Part shown: positions 29,420-38,994 of the stretch, one piece after another
Layout: each line of letters opens with the position of its first letter
Numbering within the stretch: the stretch's first letter is position 1
DNA from: Pseudoalteromonas sp. T1lg75
GTDB lineage: Bacteria > Pseudomonadota > Gammaproteobacteria > Enterobacterales > Alteromonadaceae
Assembly: GCF_002964705.1 (NCBI RefSeq)
Contig: NZ_PQCD01000053.1
Coordinates: 189,972-253,971 of the forward strand
DNA length: 64,000 bases
Direction of reading: 5' to 3'
Position numbers and translations under genes: made by a program
The notes under the pieces: generated by a model
Databases searched by the model: none
What the model was told of the DNA's origin: nothing
What the model saw: the letters and a program-made list of their open reading frames with translations, nothing else

Positions 29420-32212
29420 ATGACATTGCTGTGGATACCCTTGTTATCCTTGTTAGGCAGTTTACTTGCGAGTTTTACCGGCAAATTGTCGCGCAATCAA
29501 AGCGCCGCCGTGACCGCAATCATGCCTATAATCTGCCTGGCGCTGGTGATCAGCATGGCGCCGCAGGTATTGGCCGGCGAAACACTCTACGCCAGCCTAC
29601 CTTGGATACCTGAATTAGGGGTGAATTTATCCTTTCGCTTAGACGGTTTAAGCCTGCTGTTTTGTATTCTGATCTTGGGTATAGGTCTGCTGATCATCCT
29701 CTATGCGCGCTATTATTTGAGCGCCAACGACTCCATGCCCAAGCTCTATGCCTATTTAATGCTGTTTATGACCGCCATGCTCGGCATAGTCACGGCGAAC
29801 AACATTATTCAAATGTGGTTTTTCTGGGAGCTGACCAGTGTCAGTTCTTTCTTGCTGATCAGCTATTGGTGGTATAACCCCGAGGCGCGTAAGGGCGCGC
29901 GTATGGCTTTGGCTATTACCGGGGCCGGTGGTCTGGCCCTGCTTGCAGGTTTGGTGCTACTGGGACAACTGGTTGGCAGCTACGAGCTGGATGTGATTTT
30001 GCAAAGTGGCGAGCTGGTAAAAAGCTCCGAGTGGTATCCGCTTATTCTGGTGCTGGTGCTCCTTGGTGCCTTTACCAAATCGGCTCAGTTTCCGTTTCAT
30101 TTCTGGTTGCCCCATGCCATGGCGGCACCGACGCCAGTCAGTGCCTACTTGCACTCGGCAACCATGGTTAAGGCGGGTATCTTCCTGCTGGCGCGTTTCT
30201 ATCCGGCTTTAGCGGGTACCGAGCTGTGGTTTATTATCGTTGGCGTTACCGGCTTAACCACCTTGTTGGTGGGTGCTTACATTGCTTTGTTTAAGCACGA
30301 CCTCAAAGGTTTGTTGGCCTATTCGACCATCAGTCACTTAGGTCTGATCACCTTGCTGTTGGGTCTGGACACTCAACTGGCAACGGTGGCGGCGATTTTC
30401 CATATCATCAACCATGCCACTTTTAAGGCCTCCTTGTTTATGGCCACGGGTATTATCGACCATGAAACCGGCACCCGGGACATGCGCAAACTCAATGGCA
30501 TGTGGCGTTATATGCCCTATACGGCGACCTTAGCCATGGTGGCCGCGGCGTCCATGGCCGGGGTACCGCTCCTGAACGGCTTCTTATCGAAAGAAATGTT
30601 TTTTGCCGAAACCCTGCACCAGCAGATGCTAGGCTCCATGTCCTGGCTGATCCCTGTACTGGCGACCGTAGCCGGTGCCTTGTCGGTGGCTTATTCGGCG
30701 CGCTTTATCCATGACGTATTCTTTAATGGTGAGCCAAAAGATTTACCAAAACAGCCTCATGAAGCGCCGCGCTATATGCGTGTGCCGATCGAAATTCTGG
30801 TGACCCTGTGTGTCTTGGTTGGTCTGTTCCCAGCATTTGTGGTGGACCCGCTGTTAACCGTGGCCTCTCACGCCGTGCTGGGTGCCGAGGCGCCGGACTA
30901 TCACCTGGCTATCTGGCATGGTTTCAACCTGCCGCTACTAATGAGTGCGGTGGCGGTGGCCGGTGGTCTCTTTATTTACTCGCAGCGTAAATACCTGTTC
31001 CAATTCCAGGCCTCTTTGCCTAGCGTCAGTGCCAAAAAAGCGTTCGATGCCAGTATTCAACGAGTGGTGGTGTGGTCGCGCGAGCAAATCCTGCGTATTG
31101 AGAACGGCTCATTGCAGCGTTACGTCTTTATTCTTTTGCTCTCTACCTTAGTGGTGGCGGGTTTACCCTTGTTTGAAATGCACACCCTGGCTGGGGCAAC
31201 CGGACTTAGTGAGATAGATGCTCATAATGCCATCGGTGCGGCGTTGCTGATGATAGGTGCGCTGGCCACCTTGATATGGCATCGCTCGCGGATGATAGCC
31301 TTGATCCTGGTGTCCGTGGTGGGTCTGATGACGTCCGTGGCCTTCACCCGTTTCTCGGCGCCGGATCTGGCCCTGACTCAGCTTACCGTAGAGGTAGTGA
31401 CCGTGATGTTGCTGATGCTGGCGCTGTTCTTCTTGCCGCAGCGCACCCCGAAGGAGTCGAGTTCGCTGCGTATCTTGCGTGACTTAGGGGTTAGTAGTGC
31501 CATAGGTATTGTAGTTGGCAGTATCTGTTATGCGCTGTTAACGCGCCCGCAAGAGAGTATTTCCCAGTTCTTTATCGGCAACGCCAAAACCGGCGGTGGC
31601 GGTACTAACGTGGTCAACGTGATCCTGGTGGACTTCCGTGGTTTCGATACCCTAGGTGAAATCACCGTACTAGGCATCGCCGCCTTGGGTATTTACAAGC
31701 TGTTATTAAATCTACCGTTATTTATGCCGGCCTCGGACAGCGAAGGGCGTCCTTGGGCACGTGAACGCCATCCTTTGCTGTTGGCGAGTATTTCACAAAG
31801 CTTGTTACCGCTGGCGATTATGGTCTCCGTGTATATCTTCCTACGCGGTCATAACCTGCCGGGTGGTGGCTTTATCGCCGGCCTGGTAACCTCGATTGCC
31901 TTTATTTTGCAATACATGGCCAACGGCTCCAATTGGATCCGAGCGCGTATGGATATTAACTACCGCAAGGTCATCGCCTCGGGTCTGGCCATTGCCACCC
32001 TGAGCGGAATAGGTAGCTGGCTGTTTGGCCGTAACTTCTTAACCAGCTGGTTCGATTATTTCGATATCCCCTTGGTGGGTAAGACCGAATTGGCCAGCGC
32101 CATGATATTTGATTTAGGTGTGTATCTAACTGTGGTAGGCGCAACATTAATGATCCTTGCCAGTCTTGGTAAATTGACGGCAGAAACCCCGAAAGAAAAG
32201 GTTAATCTCTAA
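29420..32212 (+). CDS. mnhA: Na+/H+ antiporter subunit A, fused A+B type
   Basis: The 930-residue membrane protein has the NuoL/ND5-like antiporter core (about residues 60-420, with [11 protein letters not shown] start, [15 protein letters not shown] and [34 protein letters not shown], read in parts). A C-terminal extension carries the MnhB-type segment [18 protein letters not shown]. No separate mnhB gene follows, so A and B are fused, as in many gammaproteobacteria. It starts the mnh operon, whose product is a multisubunit Na+(K+)/H+ antiporter. The 264-base upstream gap holds only a small GC-rich hairpin-like stretch (about 29350-29366). Confidence 0.95.
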   Translation: MTLLWIPLLSLLGSLLASFTGKLSRNQSAAVTAIMPIICLALVISMAPQVLAGETLYASLPWIPELGVNLSFRLDGLSLLFCILILGIGLLIILYARYYLSANDSMPKLYAYLMLFMTAMLGIVTANNIIQMWFFWELTSVSSFLLISYWWYNPEARKGARMALAITGAGGLALLAGLVLLGQLVGSYELDVILQSGELVKSSEWYPLILVLVLLGAFTKSAQFPFHFWLPHAMAAPTPVSAYLHSATMVKAGIFLLARFYPALAGTELWFIIVGVTGLTTLLVGAYIALFKHDLKGLLAYSTISHLGLITLLLGLDTQLATVAAIFHIINHATFKASLFMATGIIDHETGTRDMRKLNGMWRYMPYTATLAMVAAASMAGVPLLNGFLSKEMFFAETLHQQMLGSMSWLIPVLATVAGALSVAYSARFIHDVFFNGEPKDLPKQPHEAPRYMRVPIEILVTLCVLVGLFPAFVVDPLLTVASHAVLGAEAPDYHLAIWHGFNLPLLMSAVAVAGGLFIYSQRKYLFQFQASLPSVSAKKAFDASIQRVVVWSREQILRIENGSLQRYVFILLLSTLVVAGLPLFEMHTLAGATGLSEIDAHNAIGAALLMIGALATLIWHRSRMIALILVSVVGLMTSVAFTRFSAPDLALTQLTVEVVTVMLLMLALFFLPQRTPKESSSLRILRDLGVSSAIGIVVGSICYALLTRPQESISQFFIGNAKTGGGGTNVVNVILVDFRGFDTLGEITVLGIAALGIYKLLLNLPLFMPASDSEGRPWARERHPLLLASISQSLLPLAIMVSVYIFLRGHNLPGGGFIAGLVTSIAFILQYMANGSNWIRARMDINYRKVIASGLAIATLSGIGSWLFGRNFLTSWFDYFDIPLVGKTELASAMIFDLGVYLTVVGATLMILASLGKLTAETPKEKVNL

Positions 32213-32562
32213 TGGAACTCTTATATGCAAGTTGTGTAGGTCTGTTAGTGGCCTGCGGCATTTACCTGATTTTGCGCGCCCGTACTTTTCCCGTGGTGCT
32301 GGGGCTGACCATGCTCTCTTATGCGGTCAATCTATTTCTGTTTTCATCGGGCCGATTGAAAATAAACCAGGCTCCGGTGCTTGGACAATCCGCCAGTTAT
32401 GCAGACCCATTGCCACAGGCGTTGGTACTGACCGCTATCGTAATCGGCTTTGCGATGACCGCCTTTGTGGTGATCCTAGCCATTCGTGGCCGTGCCGATT
32501 TGGGTAACGACCATGTGGACGGTCAACCGCGAGCAAGCCGCGCCACTAAGGGGTCGAAATAA
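32212..32562 (+). CDS. mnhC: Na+/H+ antiporter subunit C
   Basis: The 116-residue protein is NuoK-like with three TM segments (LLYASCVGLLVACGIYLILRA, VVLGLTMLSYAVNLFLF, ALVLTAIVIGFAMTAFVVIL). The ATG shares a base with the mnhA stop (TAATG), indicating coupled translation. Confidence 0.95.
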   Translation: MELLYASCVGLLVACGIYLILRARTFPVVLGLTMLSYAVNLFLFSSGRLKINQAPVLGQSASYADPLPQALVLTAIVIGFAMTAFVVILAIRGRADLGNDHVDGQPRASRATKGSK

Positions 32563-34086
32563 ATGCAGCATTTGATCACCTTACCCGTATTATTGCCGCT
32601 GTTGGCGGGCATCATTTTATTGCTGCCGCCATGCGGGAAGAACCTGGTATTAAGACGTTGGGTGGCCACCTTTATGGCCTTGTTTACCCTGGTTGCGTCG
32701 ACCTTGCTATTAACTACTATCTTGGGCAGTGGTCCCCTGGTCTACGCCATAGGTGAATGGCAGCCGCCCTTTGGTATCGTCTTGTATGCGGACCCGCTGG
32801 CGGTGGCCCTGTGTATCCTCACCAGCTTTTTGTCTTTGGTGACCATAGTGTATGCCAGTCGTGGCGACGACAAGGCGGGGAGTTTCTTTCATCCTTTGGC
32901 GCATTTCCTGCTGATGGGCGTTAACGGTGCCTTTTTAACCGGTGACCTGTTTAACCTGTTTGTATTTTTCGAGGTCTTATTGATCGCCTCGTACGCTTTG
33001 CTGATGCACAAAAAAGATAAGCACACCACCAAGGCGGCGCTGCATTATGTGATTTTAAACCTGGTTGGCTCGAGCATTTTCTTGATAGCCCTGGGCGTAC
33101 TGTACGGCGTGCTGGGTACCTTGAATATGGCCGATATGGCAGTGAAGGTGGCGCTGTTGCAAGGCGATGATATTTATCTAGCCAAGATTGGTGGTCTGCT
33201 GCTGCTTATCGTGTTTGCCCTCAAGGCAGCCTTGCTGCCCTTGCATCTATGGCTGCCGGCTACTTATGGCCGTGCTATGCCGGTGATTGCCGCTCAATTT
33301 GCGATCATGACCAAGGTTGGGGTCTACGCCATTATGCGTGTCTTCACCATGATCTTTGGCGAGCAGGCAGGGGAGCTAAGCGGTATCGCCAGCACCTGGT
33401 TGTGGCCTTTGGCCCTGGTTACCCTGGTGGTGGGTGCGGTAGGCGTGTTGGCGGCGGAAGACTTACGCCGTTTAAGTGCCAATCTGGTGATTGTGTCCGT
33501 CGGTACCCTGATTGCCATGGTGGCGCTCAACAACGAGCAGGCCACGGCGGTGGCCATCTATTACCTGATCCACTCCACCATTGCCTGTGCCGCCATGTTC
33601 TTGGTTGCCGATATGATAGCCCTGCAGCGCGGCAAGGTGCAGGATCGCCTGGTTAATAGCCGTGGCGTCGCCCAGCCTAAATTGTTGGGTTTCTGTTTTG
33701 TGTTTGCCGCCATCGCCCTGGCCGGTTTACCACCCTTATCCGGTTTCGTTGCCAAGCTGTGGTTGCTCGACGCCTCTTATGGCGCCCAAGTGGCCTGGGT
33801 GTTTTGGCCCATTTATCTGCTAGCCAGCCTGGCCACCCTGGTGGCGTTGTCGCGCGCCGGAACCAGTTTGTTCTGGCACGATCACCCCAATCAGGATGAG
33901 CAGTTTGAAGACAATGTCTACGCCGGTAAACGCCGTACCTGGGCCTTGGTGTTGATTTTGGCCGTGCCCCTGATGATGACGGTGTTTGCCGCGCCGCTAA
34001 GTGAGATGAGTAATCAGGCGGCCGCCGCTTTGCACAATTCTCAGGTGGCCATAGACACAGTATTTGCCTTGGCTAAGGAGCAATAA
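32563..34086 (+). CDS. mnhD: Na+/H+ antiporter subunit D
   Basis: The 507-residue NuoM/N-like subunit has about 14 TM segments. It includes the motif FNLFVFFEVLLIASYAL with the conserved Glu, KAALLPLHLWLPATYGRAMPVIAAQFAIMTKVGVYA (read in parts) with conserved Lys residues, and GLPPLSGFVAK. It begins directly after the mnhC stop. It is one of the two likely ion-translocating subunits. Confidence 0.95.
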   Translation: MQHLITLPVLLPLLAGIILLLPPCGKNLVLRRWVATFMALFTLVASTLLLTTILGSGPLVYAIGEWQPPFGIVLYADPLAVALCILTSFLSLVTIVYASRGDDKAGSFFHPLAHFLLMGVNGAFLTGDLFNLFVFFEVLLIASYALLMHKKDKHTTKAALHYVILNLVGSSIFLIALGVLYGVLGTLNMADMAVKVALLQGDDIYLAKIGGLLLLIVFALKAALLPLHLWLPATYGRAMPVIAAQFAIMTKVGVYAIMRVFTMIFGEQAGELSGIASTWLWPLALVTLVVGAVGVLAAEDLRRLSANLVIVSVGTLIAMVALNNEQATAVAIYYLIHSTIACAAMFLVADMIALQRGKVQDRLVNSRGVAQPKLLGFCFVFAAIALAGLPPLSGFVAKLWLLDASYGAQVAWVFWPIYLLASLATLVALSRAGTSLFWHDHPNQDEQFEDNVYAGKRRTWALVLILAVPLMMTVFAAPLSEMSNQAAAALHNSQVAIDTVFALAKEQ

Positions 34087-34087
34087 C

Positions 34088-34624
34088 ATGCGCTTACAAG
34101 CTCGTTATAAGTGGTTGCCAACGCCATTTCGTAGCATTTTATTATTCGCCGTGTGGCTGCTGTTAAACAACAGTGTTTCCGCCGGCCACCTCATTCTTGG
34201 CGCCGTGCTGGCGATTGTGATCCCCCTGGTGATTGCACCGTTTCGGACCGCCCAGCCACTGATTTTGCGCCCGGGCCTGGCGACCAAGCAGTTGTTTATT
34301 GTATTGTGGGACATCATTACCGCCAATGTCGAAGTGGCCTTTAAAATTCTGGCTCCGACCAAACGCTTGCGCCCAGGTTTTATCAAGGTGCCGCTGGACT
34401 TAGAGCATGAGCTGCCTATTACCATGCTGGCCAGCACGGTGTCGTTAACGCCCGGCACCGTCAGTGCCGAGGTGTATCCCATTCCTGAGTCCTTGCCCAA
34501 AGGCGAGGTGCCAACGCAGCGCTTCTTACTTATCCATGTGCTGGACCTTGATGATGAGCAGGCCCTGATCGAGACCATTAAGCGTCGCTACGAAGCGCCC
34601 CTTAAGGAGATTTTTCAATGCTAG
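34088..34624 (+). CDS. mnhE: Na+/H+ antiporter subunit E
   Basis: The 178-residue protein starts at ATG 34088, one base after the mnhD stop. It has two N-terminal TM segments and the typical LASTVSLTPGTVSAEV and LLIHVLDL motifs. An in-frame start upstream (34064) would overlap mnhD and is not favoured. Confidence 0.93.
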   Translation: MRLQARYKWLPTPFRSILLFAVWLLLNNSVSAGHLILGAVLAIVIPLVIAPFRTAQPLILRPGLATKQLFIVLWDIITANVEVAFKILAPTKRLRPGFIKVPLDLEHELPITMLASTVSLTPGTVSAEVYPIPESLPKGEVPTQRFLLIHVLDLDDEQALIETIKRRYEAPLKEIFQC

Positions 34625-34887
34625 AAAATGTATTACTGATGGTTTTTGCCATGATCGGCGTGTCCTTGATGCTTAATCTGTGGCGCTTGATCGTCGGCCC
34701 TTCGGTACCGGATCGCATCCTGGCCTTGGACACCATGTATATCAACACCATAGCGCTAATTATTCTCTATGGTATCGGCATGCAAACGCAGATTTATTTT
34801 GAAGCGGCGTTGCTTATTGCCATGTTGGGTTTTGTCAGTACGGTGGCGGTCTGTAAGTACCTGCTCCGTGGCGACATCATTGAATAG
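34618..34887 (+). CDS. mnhF: Na+/H+ antiporter subunit F
   Basis: The 89-residue protein has three TM segments and the signature VGPSVPDRILALDTMYIN. Its start overlaps the end of mnhE by 7 bases. Confidence 0.94.
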   Translation: MLENVLLMVFAMIGVSLMLNLWRLIVGPSVPDRILALDTMYINTIALIILYGIGMQTQIYFEAALLIAMLGFVSTVAVCKYLLRGDIIE

Positions 34888-34895
34888 GAGCGGCT

Positions 34896-35225
34896 ATGAC
34901 TGAATGGCTTATTTCGGCGTTATTAATCCTCGGCGGACTGTTTATCCTTATCGGCTCCATTGGCTTGGTGAAAATGCCGGACTTTTTTATGCGCCTGCAC
35001 GGGCCGACTAAGGCCACTACCTTGGGTATGGCCTTGCTACTGATAGCCGCCAACGTGTTCTTCAGCGTAGAAAATGGGGTGATTAATATTAAAGAAATCC
35101 TGATCTCCATCTTCTTGTTGATCACCGCGCCCATTACCGGCTATATGTTGATCAAATCAGCCATCCATCATGAGCTCAAGGCGAAAGATGGCACCAAGGG
35201 CATGGATAATATCGAGGACGATTAA
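34896..35225 (+). CDS. mnhG: Na+/H+ antiporter subunit G
   Basis: The 109-residue protein has three TM segments with GSIGLVKMPDFFMRLHGPTKATTLG and LLITAPITGYMLIKSA, typical of MnhG. It is the last gene of the operon and has an acidic C-terminus. The following 308 bases up to the small ORF at 35534 hold the palindromes and the sigma-54-like element described separately. A separate terminator for the mnh operon is not clear; the palindrome at 35378-35400 might double as one. Confidence 0.94.
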   Translation: MTEWLISALLILGGLFILIGSIGLVKMPDFFMRLHGPTKATTLGMALLLIAANVFFSVENGVINIKEILISIFLLITAPITGYMLIKSAIHHELKAKDGTKGMDNIEDD

Positions 35226-35377
35226 ATCTCCCAAGTCCCATCGGTGGCCGAGGCATCTGCGGCCACCCAGTTATTTTCCCGTTTCTTCTTACTCACCAAT
35301 CATATTTATCTCTCACTGCTACTTTGTATCCTTTGGGCTTATCCTGGTTCGGCCAAAAGCGTCCGGCTGTCGCGAAA

Positions 35378-35415
35378 AAAGTGTCCGAAGCGGACACTTT
35401 TAATGTCCGCGGACA
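35378..35415. promoter_or_regulatory. Paired palindromic operator (probable enhancer-binding-protein sites)
   Basis: Two inverted repeats share the half-site TGTCCG/CGGACA. The first is GTGTCCG-aag-CGGACAC (35381-35397), extended by AAA/TTT to a perfect 10-base arm. The second is a gapless TGTCCG-CGGACA (35404-35415). A degenerate half-site lies at about 35361-35366. They are 65-100 bases upstream of a TTGGCACG element, the usual distance for upstream activator sites of NtrC-like regulators. The regulator encoded at 40239 is the obvious candidate. The first repeat could also form a weak terminator hairpin. Confidence 0.65.
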
Positions 35416-35480
35416 AGCGCCAAGCTTCACCTTTTTAAATTAAAACCCATTAAAAACAAGAAGTTATATTTTTACTTATA

Positions 35481-35496
35481 TTGGCACGCTTCTCGT
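35481..35496 (+). promoter_or_regulatory. Sigma-54-like promoter
   Basis: TTGGCACG at 35481-35488 is a perfect -24 element. The -12 position reads TCGT rather than TTGC, so the match is only half. Location, 38 bases before the first ORF and downstream of paired palindromes, plus an NtrC-like regulator in the same operon, supports it. Confidence 0.5.
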
Positions 35497-35533
35497 AACT
35501 AATAAACCAATTAGAAAACATACGGATAGCACC

Positions 35534-35650
35534 ATGTTGATCACTACCTTAGTCTTTTTTACCTCGCCACTGTTGATGCTAGTGGCGGCGTTTATTATTG
35601 GTTTGATGAAAACACCCAACCTCACTAACCAGTGTGAGGCGTTACTATGA
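35534..35650 (+). CDS. Small single-TM membrane peptide, 38 aa
   Basis: ATG at 35534 opens a 38-codon frame with start MLITTLVFF, a central hydrophobic helix (PLLMLVAAFIIGLM) and a short polar tail (KTPNLTNQCEALL). Its TGA overlaps the ATG of the adaptor gene (ATGA at 35647-35650), strongly suggesting coupled translation. It is the first gene behind the sigma-54-like promoter. Function is unknown: it could be a regulator or accessory subunit of the ABC complex, or only a leader peptide. Confidence 0.6.
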   Translation: MLITTLVFFTSPLLMLVAAFIIGLMKTPNLTNQCEALL

Positions 35651-36906
35651 TCCGCGATACTCAGGGGCAAGATATTCAACTAGCGGCCACTAAAAGCTAC
35701 CGCAAATATTGGCTTGGAGCGGCGTGCGTGGCCTTGGTTGCGGCCTTGGCTGCCTACGGCCTGAGCGCCAGTAACGGTGATACCCAATTATCACTAAGCC
35801 GAGACGCGGTGAAAACTGCAGCCGTGGTCCGTGGCGACCTAGTTCGTGATATCGCTACCACAGGGTTTATTGTGGCCGCCAATGCGCCGCAAATTTACAG
35901 CCCGTCAAAGGGCTATGTACAGCTATTGGTCAACCCAGGCGACGAAGTGGCAAAGAACCAAACCATAGCTAAGGTGCACAGCCCGGAACTGACCAACGAA
36001 CTTAAACAACAAGAATCAGAGCTGCAGCGCCTGAGCGATGAGCTATCACGCAAAGAACTGCAGATCCGTCGCGACAAGTTGACCCTGGCGAAAACCTTAG
36101 ACATGGCCGAAGTCACCCTGAATGCCGCCGAGCGTGAGCACCGCCGGGCGCTGTTATCTATTAAGGATAACCTTATCAGCCAAATCGACATGGAGCAGGC
36201 CCAGGACGACCTGGCGCGCGCTAAGCTGGCCTACAAACACGCCCAACAAGAAGTTGAAATCGGTAAAGACACCTTGGCTTTTGAGCTTAAATCGGCGCAG
36301 GGAGATGTAACGCGCCAGCAACTGGTGGTGGATGAACTAAACCGCCGCGTTAACGAGTTGCAGATTGTCGCTCCCGTTGATGGAGTGGTGGGTAACTGGC
36401 TGGTGCAGCAGCAGGGGGCGGTGTCGCCAAGCGAAGCGCTGATGACCTTGGTTGACCTGAGCGCCTTTGAAGCCGAGCTGCAGGTGCCGGAAAGCTATGC
36501 CAACGAGCTGGGCCTGGGTCTGGAGGTTGAGCTTAAAATTGCCGACAACCGCGTGGTGGGCACCTTGTCGTCCATCTCGCCGGAAGTGAAAGAACGCCAG
36601 GTCAGTGCCCGTGTACGCTTCGATCAATCGCAGTTTGACAAAATTCGTCAAAATCAACGCCTATCGGCACGCATCCTATTAGAAAACAGAGAAAACGTAT
36701 TGATGGTGCGTCGCGGGGCCTTTATGAACGAGGGCGGCTTGATAGCCTACCGCGTCAATGGCGATGTGGCCGAGCGCATTCAAATTCAAACCGGAGCGAC
36801 CAGCGTAGCCAATGTGGAGCTCACCGCCGGCGTCGCCGAAGGCGATACCCTGGTGGTATCAAACTATGACTCATTTAAGCAGGCCGAGCGCGTTTTACTG
36901 CGCTAA
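35647..36906 (+). CDS. HlyD/MacA-type periplasmic adaptor protein
   Basis: The 419-residue protein has one N-terminal TM anchor (WLGAACVALVAALAAYGL), a lipoyl-like half (YSPSKGYVQLLVNPGDEV), a long coiled coil (about residues 115-235), the second half (QIVAPVDGVVGNWLVQQQGAV) and a beta-barrel/membrane-proximal region. It should bridge the ABC complex to an outer-membrane channel such as TolC. It is followed by ATPase and permease genes, giving a tripartite efflux or envelope-stress system. Confidence 0.9.
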   Translation: MIRDTQGQDIQLAATKSYRKYWLGAACVALVAALAAYGLSASNGDTQLSLSRDAVKTAAVVRGDLVRDIATTGFIVAANAPQIYSPSKGYVQLLVNPGDEVAKNQTIAKVHSPELTNELKQQESELQRLSDELSRKELQIRRDKLTLAKTLDMAEVTLNAAEREHRRALLSIKDNLISQIDMEQAQDDLARAKLAYKHAQQEVEIGKDTLAFELKSAQGDVTRQQLVVDELNRRVNELQIVAPVDGVVGNWLVQQQGAVSPSEALMTLVDLSAFEAELQVPESYANELGLGLEVELKIADNRVVGTLSSISPEVKERQVSARVRFDQSQFDKIRQNQRLSARILLENRENVLMVRRGAFMNEGGLIAYRVNGDVAERIQIQTGATSVANVELTAGVAEGDTLVVSNYDSFKQAERVLLR

Positions 36907-36935
36907 CTCCAGCTCAACATCAGAGGAAGAATACA

Positions 36936-37670
36936 ATGATTAAAATGAATAACATCAACAAGGTATACCAAACGGAAATGGTGCAGACCCATGCGCTACG
37001 AGACTTTAATCTCGAGGTGGAGCAGGGCGAGTTTATCGCCGTCACCGGCCCAAGCGGCAGCGGTAAAACCACCTTTTTAAATATTGCCGGCATGCTGGAG
37101 CCCTTTTCAAGCGGCACCTATGAGCTCGATGGTATCGATGTCGGCAAGCTCAACGACAATCAGCGTGCCGATCTGCGTAACCAAAAAATCGGCTTTATCT
37201 TTCAGGGCTTTAACCTTATTCCCGACTTGAATCTGTATGAGAACGTGGAAGTACCCTTGCGGTATCGCGGCATTAAATCAGCGGAGCGCAGAAAGCGCAT
37301 TGAACGTTGCCTGGAGCTGGTAGGCCTGGGCGCCCGTGCCAAACACCTGCCGCAGCAGCTTTCCGGTGGTCAGCAGCAGCGGGTGGCCATCGCCCGGGCT
37401 TTGGCCGGTGAGCCACGTTTTTTACTCGCCGATGAGCCAACCGGTAACCTGGACAGTTTAATGGCTCGCCAAGTGATGGAAATCCTCGAAGAAATTAACC
37501 GCGAAGGCGCCACCATAGTCATGGTGACACACGATCCTGAGTTGGCTCGTCGCGCGCCGCGCAATATTCAGGTGGTCGACGGTCAACTTGCCGACTTCAG
37601 CCTGTATCAGGGTGCGCCCAATAAAGAACAGACGGCGGGTGACATCGCCGCACGCGCAGCGGAGGCCTAA
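36936..37670 (+). CDS. ABC transporter ATP-binding protein, MacB/LolD-like
   Basis: The 244-residue ATPase has Walker [11 protein letters not shown]-loop FQGFNL, signature LSGGQQQR, Walker [12 protein letters not shown] and H-loop VTHD. This is the pattern of the MacB/LolD/FtsE type. It works with the two FtsX-like permeases downstream. The permease gene starts 1 base after its stop. Confidence 0.94.
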   Translation: MIKMNNINKVYQTEMVQTHALRDFNLEVEQGEFIAVTGPSGSGKTTFLNIAGMLEPFSSGTYELDGIDVGKLNDNQRADLRNQKIGFIFQGFNLIPDLNLYENVEVPLRYRGIKSAERRKRIERCLELVGLGARAKHLPQQLSGGQQQRVAIARALAGEPRFLLADEPTGNLDSLMARQVMEILEEINREGATIVMVTHDPELARRAPRNIQVVDGQLADFSLYQGAPNKEQTAGDIAARAAEA

Positions 37671-37671
37671 T

Positions 37672-38985
37672 ATGCTTTGGTACTATGTAGATTTAAGCTG
37701 GCGTTCGTTTAAACGCACGCCCCTGGTCAGTGCCTTGATGGTGATAGCCATTGCCATAGGTATCGGCATCACCATGACCACCTTGTCGGTGTATCACATG
37801 ATGAGCGCCGACCCCATTCCAAGCAAAAGCGAGCAGCTATTTGCGCTGCAACTGCAAACCATGGACGAAGGCGAGGGTTGGTTTACCAAGGATGATATTC
37901 CCTACCAGTTGACCTTTAAAGATGCACAAAGGTTGATGACGGACGCCAAAGGCGATGCCCAGGCAGCCATGGTGCGCACCGGCTTTGCCGTGCACCTGGG
38001 CGACGAGAGCAATACTCCTAAATTGATGGACGCCAGGGCTACGGGGCGGGACTTCTTTTCCATGTTCAACGCCCAATTTATCCATGGCGGCCCGTGGAGC
38101 CAAAGTGATGAGGACAATGCGGTGAACAAGGTGGTGTTAGAGCGTAGCCTCAGCGAAGAGCTCTTTGGTGATGCCAACCCGGTAGGCAAGACGGTGTTTC
38201 TCGACAAGTTCTTGTTTGAAGTGGTGGGGGTGATTGAGCCGATTACCGAGCACACCAAATACTACGATTTGAATAACGGTGCTTTTAGACGTGCCGAGCG
38301 GGTGTTTTACCCATTTTCACTGGTCAAGGAGCTGGAAATCGGCACCTGGGGTAACAGCAACGGCTGGAAGCGTGAAATGGTGACTACCTTTAAACAAAGG
38401 CTCGATTCTGAAGTCATCTGGATCCAGTACTGGGTGCAGCTCAATAGCCCTGAAGCGAAAGCCAATTATGAGCAGTATCTAAAAGGCTATATTCAGGAGC
38501 AACAGAAAATAGGTCGCTTTGCCCGAAAAGACCCTAAATATAGCCTGCGCGATGTTAACCAATGGATGGAATACAACGAGGTGGTCAGCGAGGATAACAA
38601 GATACTGGTGTTGTTAAGCTTTATGTTCCTGGCCGTGTGTTTGGCCAATATTCTAGGTCTGCTGTTAGCTAAATTTATGCGCCGAGCGCCCGAGGTGGGC
38701 GTGCGTCGTGCCCTGGGGGCGAGTAAAACTCAGGTATTTTTTCAGCACCTTGTTGAGGTGGGGCTATTGGGACTCTTCGGTGGCCTGCTGGGCATTTTAC
38801 TGGCGCAGCTATGTTTGTGGGGTGTCAGAGAAAGCTACAGCTATTATTCGGGTCTGGCGAAGATGGATTTTTTGATGCTCGCCAGCGCCCCCATCATTGC
38901 CATTGTCGCTTGTATTTTGGCGGGTTTACTGCCGGCCTGGCAGGTGTGTCGCACTAACCCAGCTTATTACCTGAAAACGCAGTAG
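37672..38985 (+). CDS. ABC transporter permease, FtsX/MacB type (first)
   Basis: The 437-residue permease starts at ATG 37672 after GGAGG. It has one N-terminal TM, a large periplasmic MacB-type core domain (about 45-300), and three C-terminal TM segments with EVGVRRALGASKTQVFFQHL, the conserved cytoplasmic loop of FtsX-like permeases. It probably pairs with the second permease to form a heterodimer. Substrate is unknown; antimicrobial peptides or membrane-active compounds are common for this class. Confidence 0.9.
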   Translation: MLWYYVDLSWRSFKRTPLVSALMVIAIAIGIGITMTTLSVYHMMSADPIPSKSEQLFALQLQTMDEGEGWFTKDDIPYQLTFKDAQRLMTDAKGDAQAAMVRTGFAVHLGDESNTPKLMDARATGRDFFSMFNAQFIHGGPWSQSDEDNAVNKVVLERSLSEELFGDANPVGKTVFLDKFLFEVVGVIEPITEHTKYYDLNNGAFRRAERVFYPFSLVKELEIGTWGNSNGWKREMVTTFKQRLDSEVIWIQYWVQLNSPEAKANYEQYLKGYIQEQQKIGRFARKDPKYSLRDVNQWMEYNEVVSEDNKILVLLSFMFLAVCLANILGLLLAKFMRRAPEVGVRRALGASKTQVFFQHLVEVGLLGLFGGLLGILLAQLCLWGVRESYSYYSGLAKMDFLMLASAPIIAIVACILAGLLPAWQVCRTNPAYYLKTQ

Positions 38986-38994
38986 GAGAGACCC

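Noticed and set aside
35378-35400. Simple terminator of the mnh operon
   Set aside because: It can fold as a hairpin with TTTT, but a second palindrome with the same half-site follows at once, which suits operator sites better. A dual role cannot be excluded.
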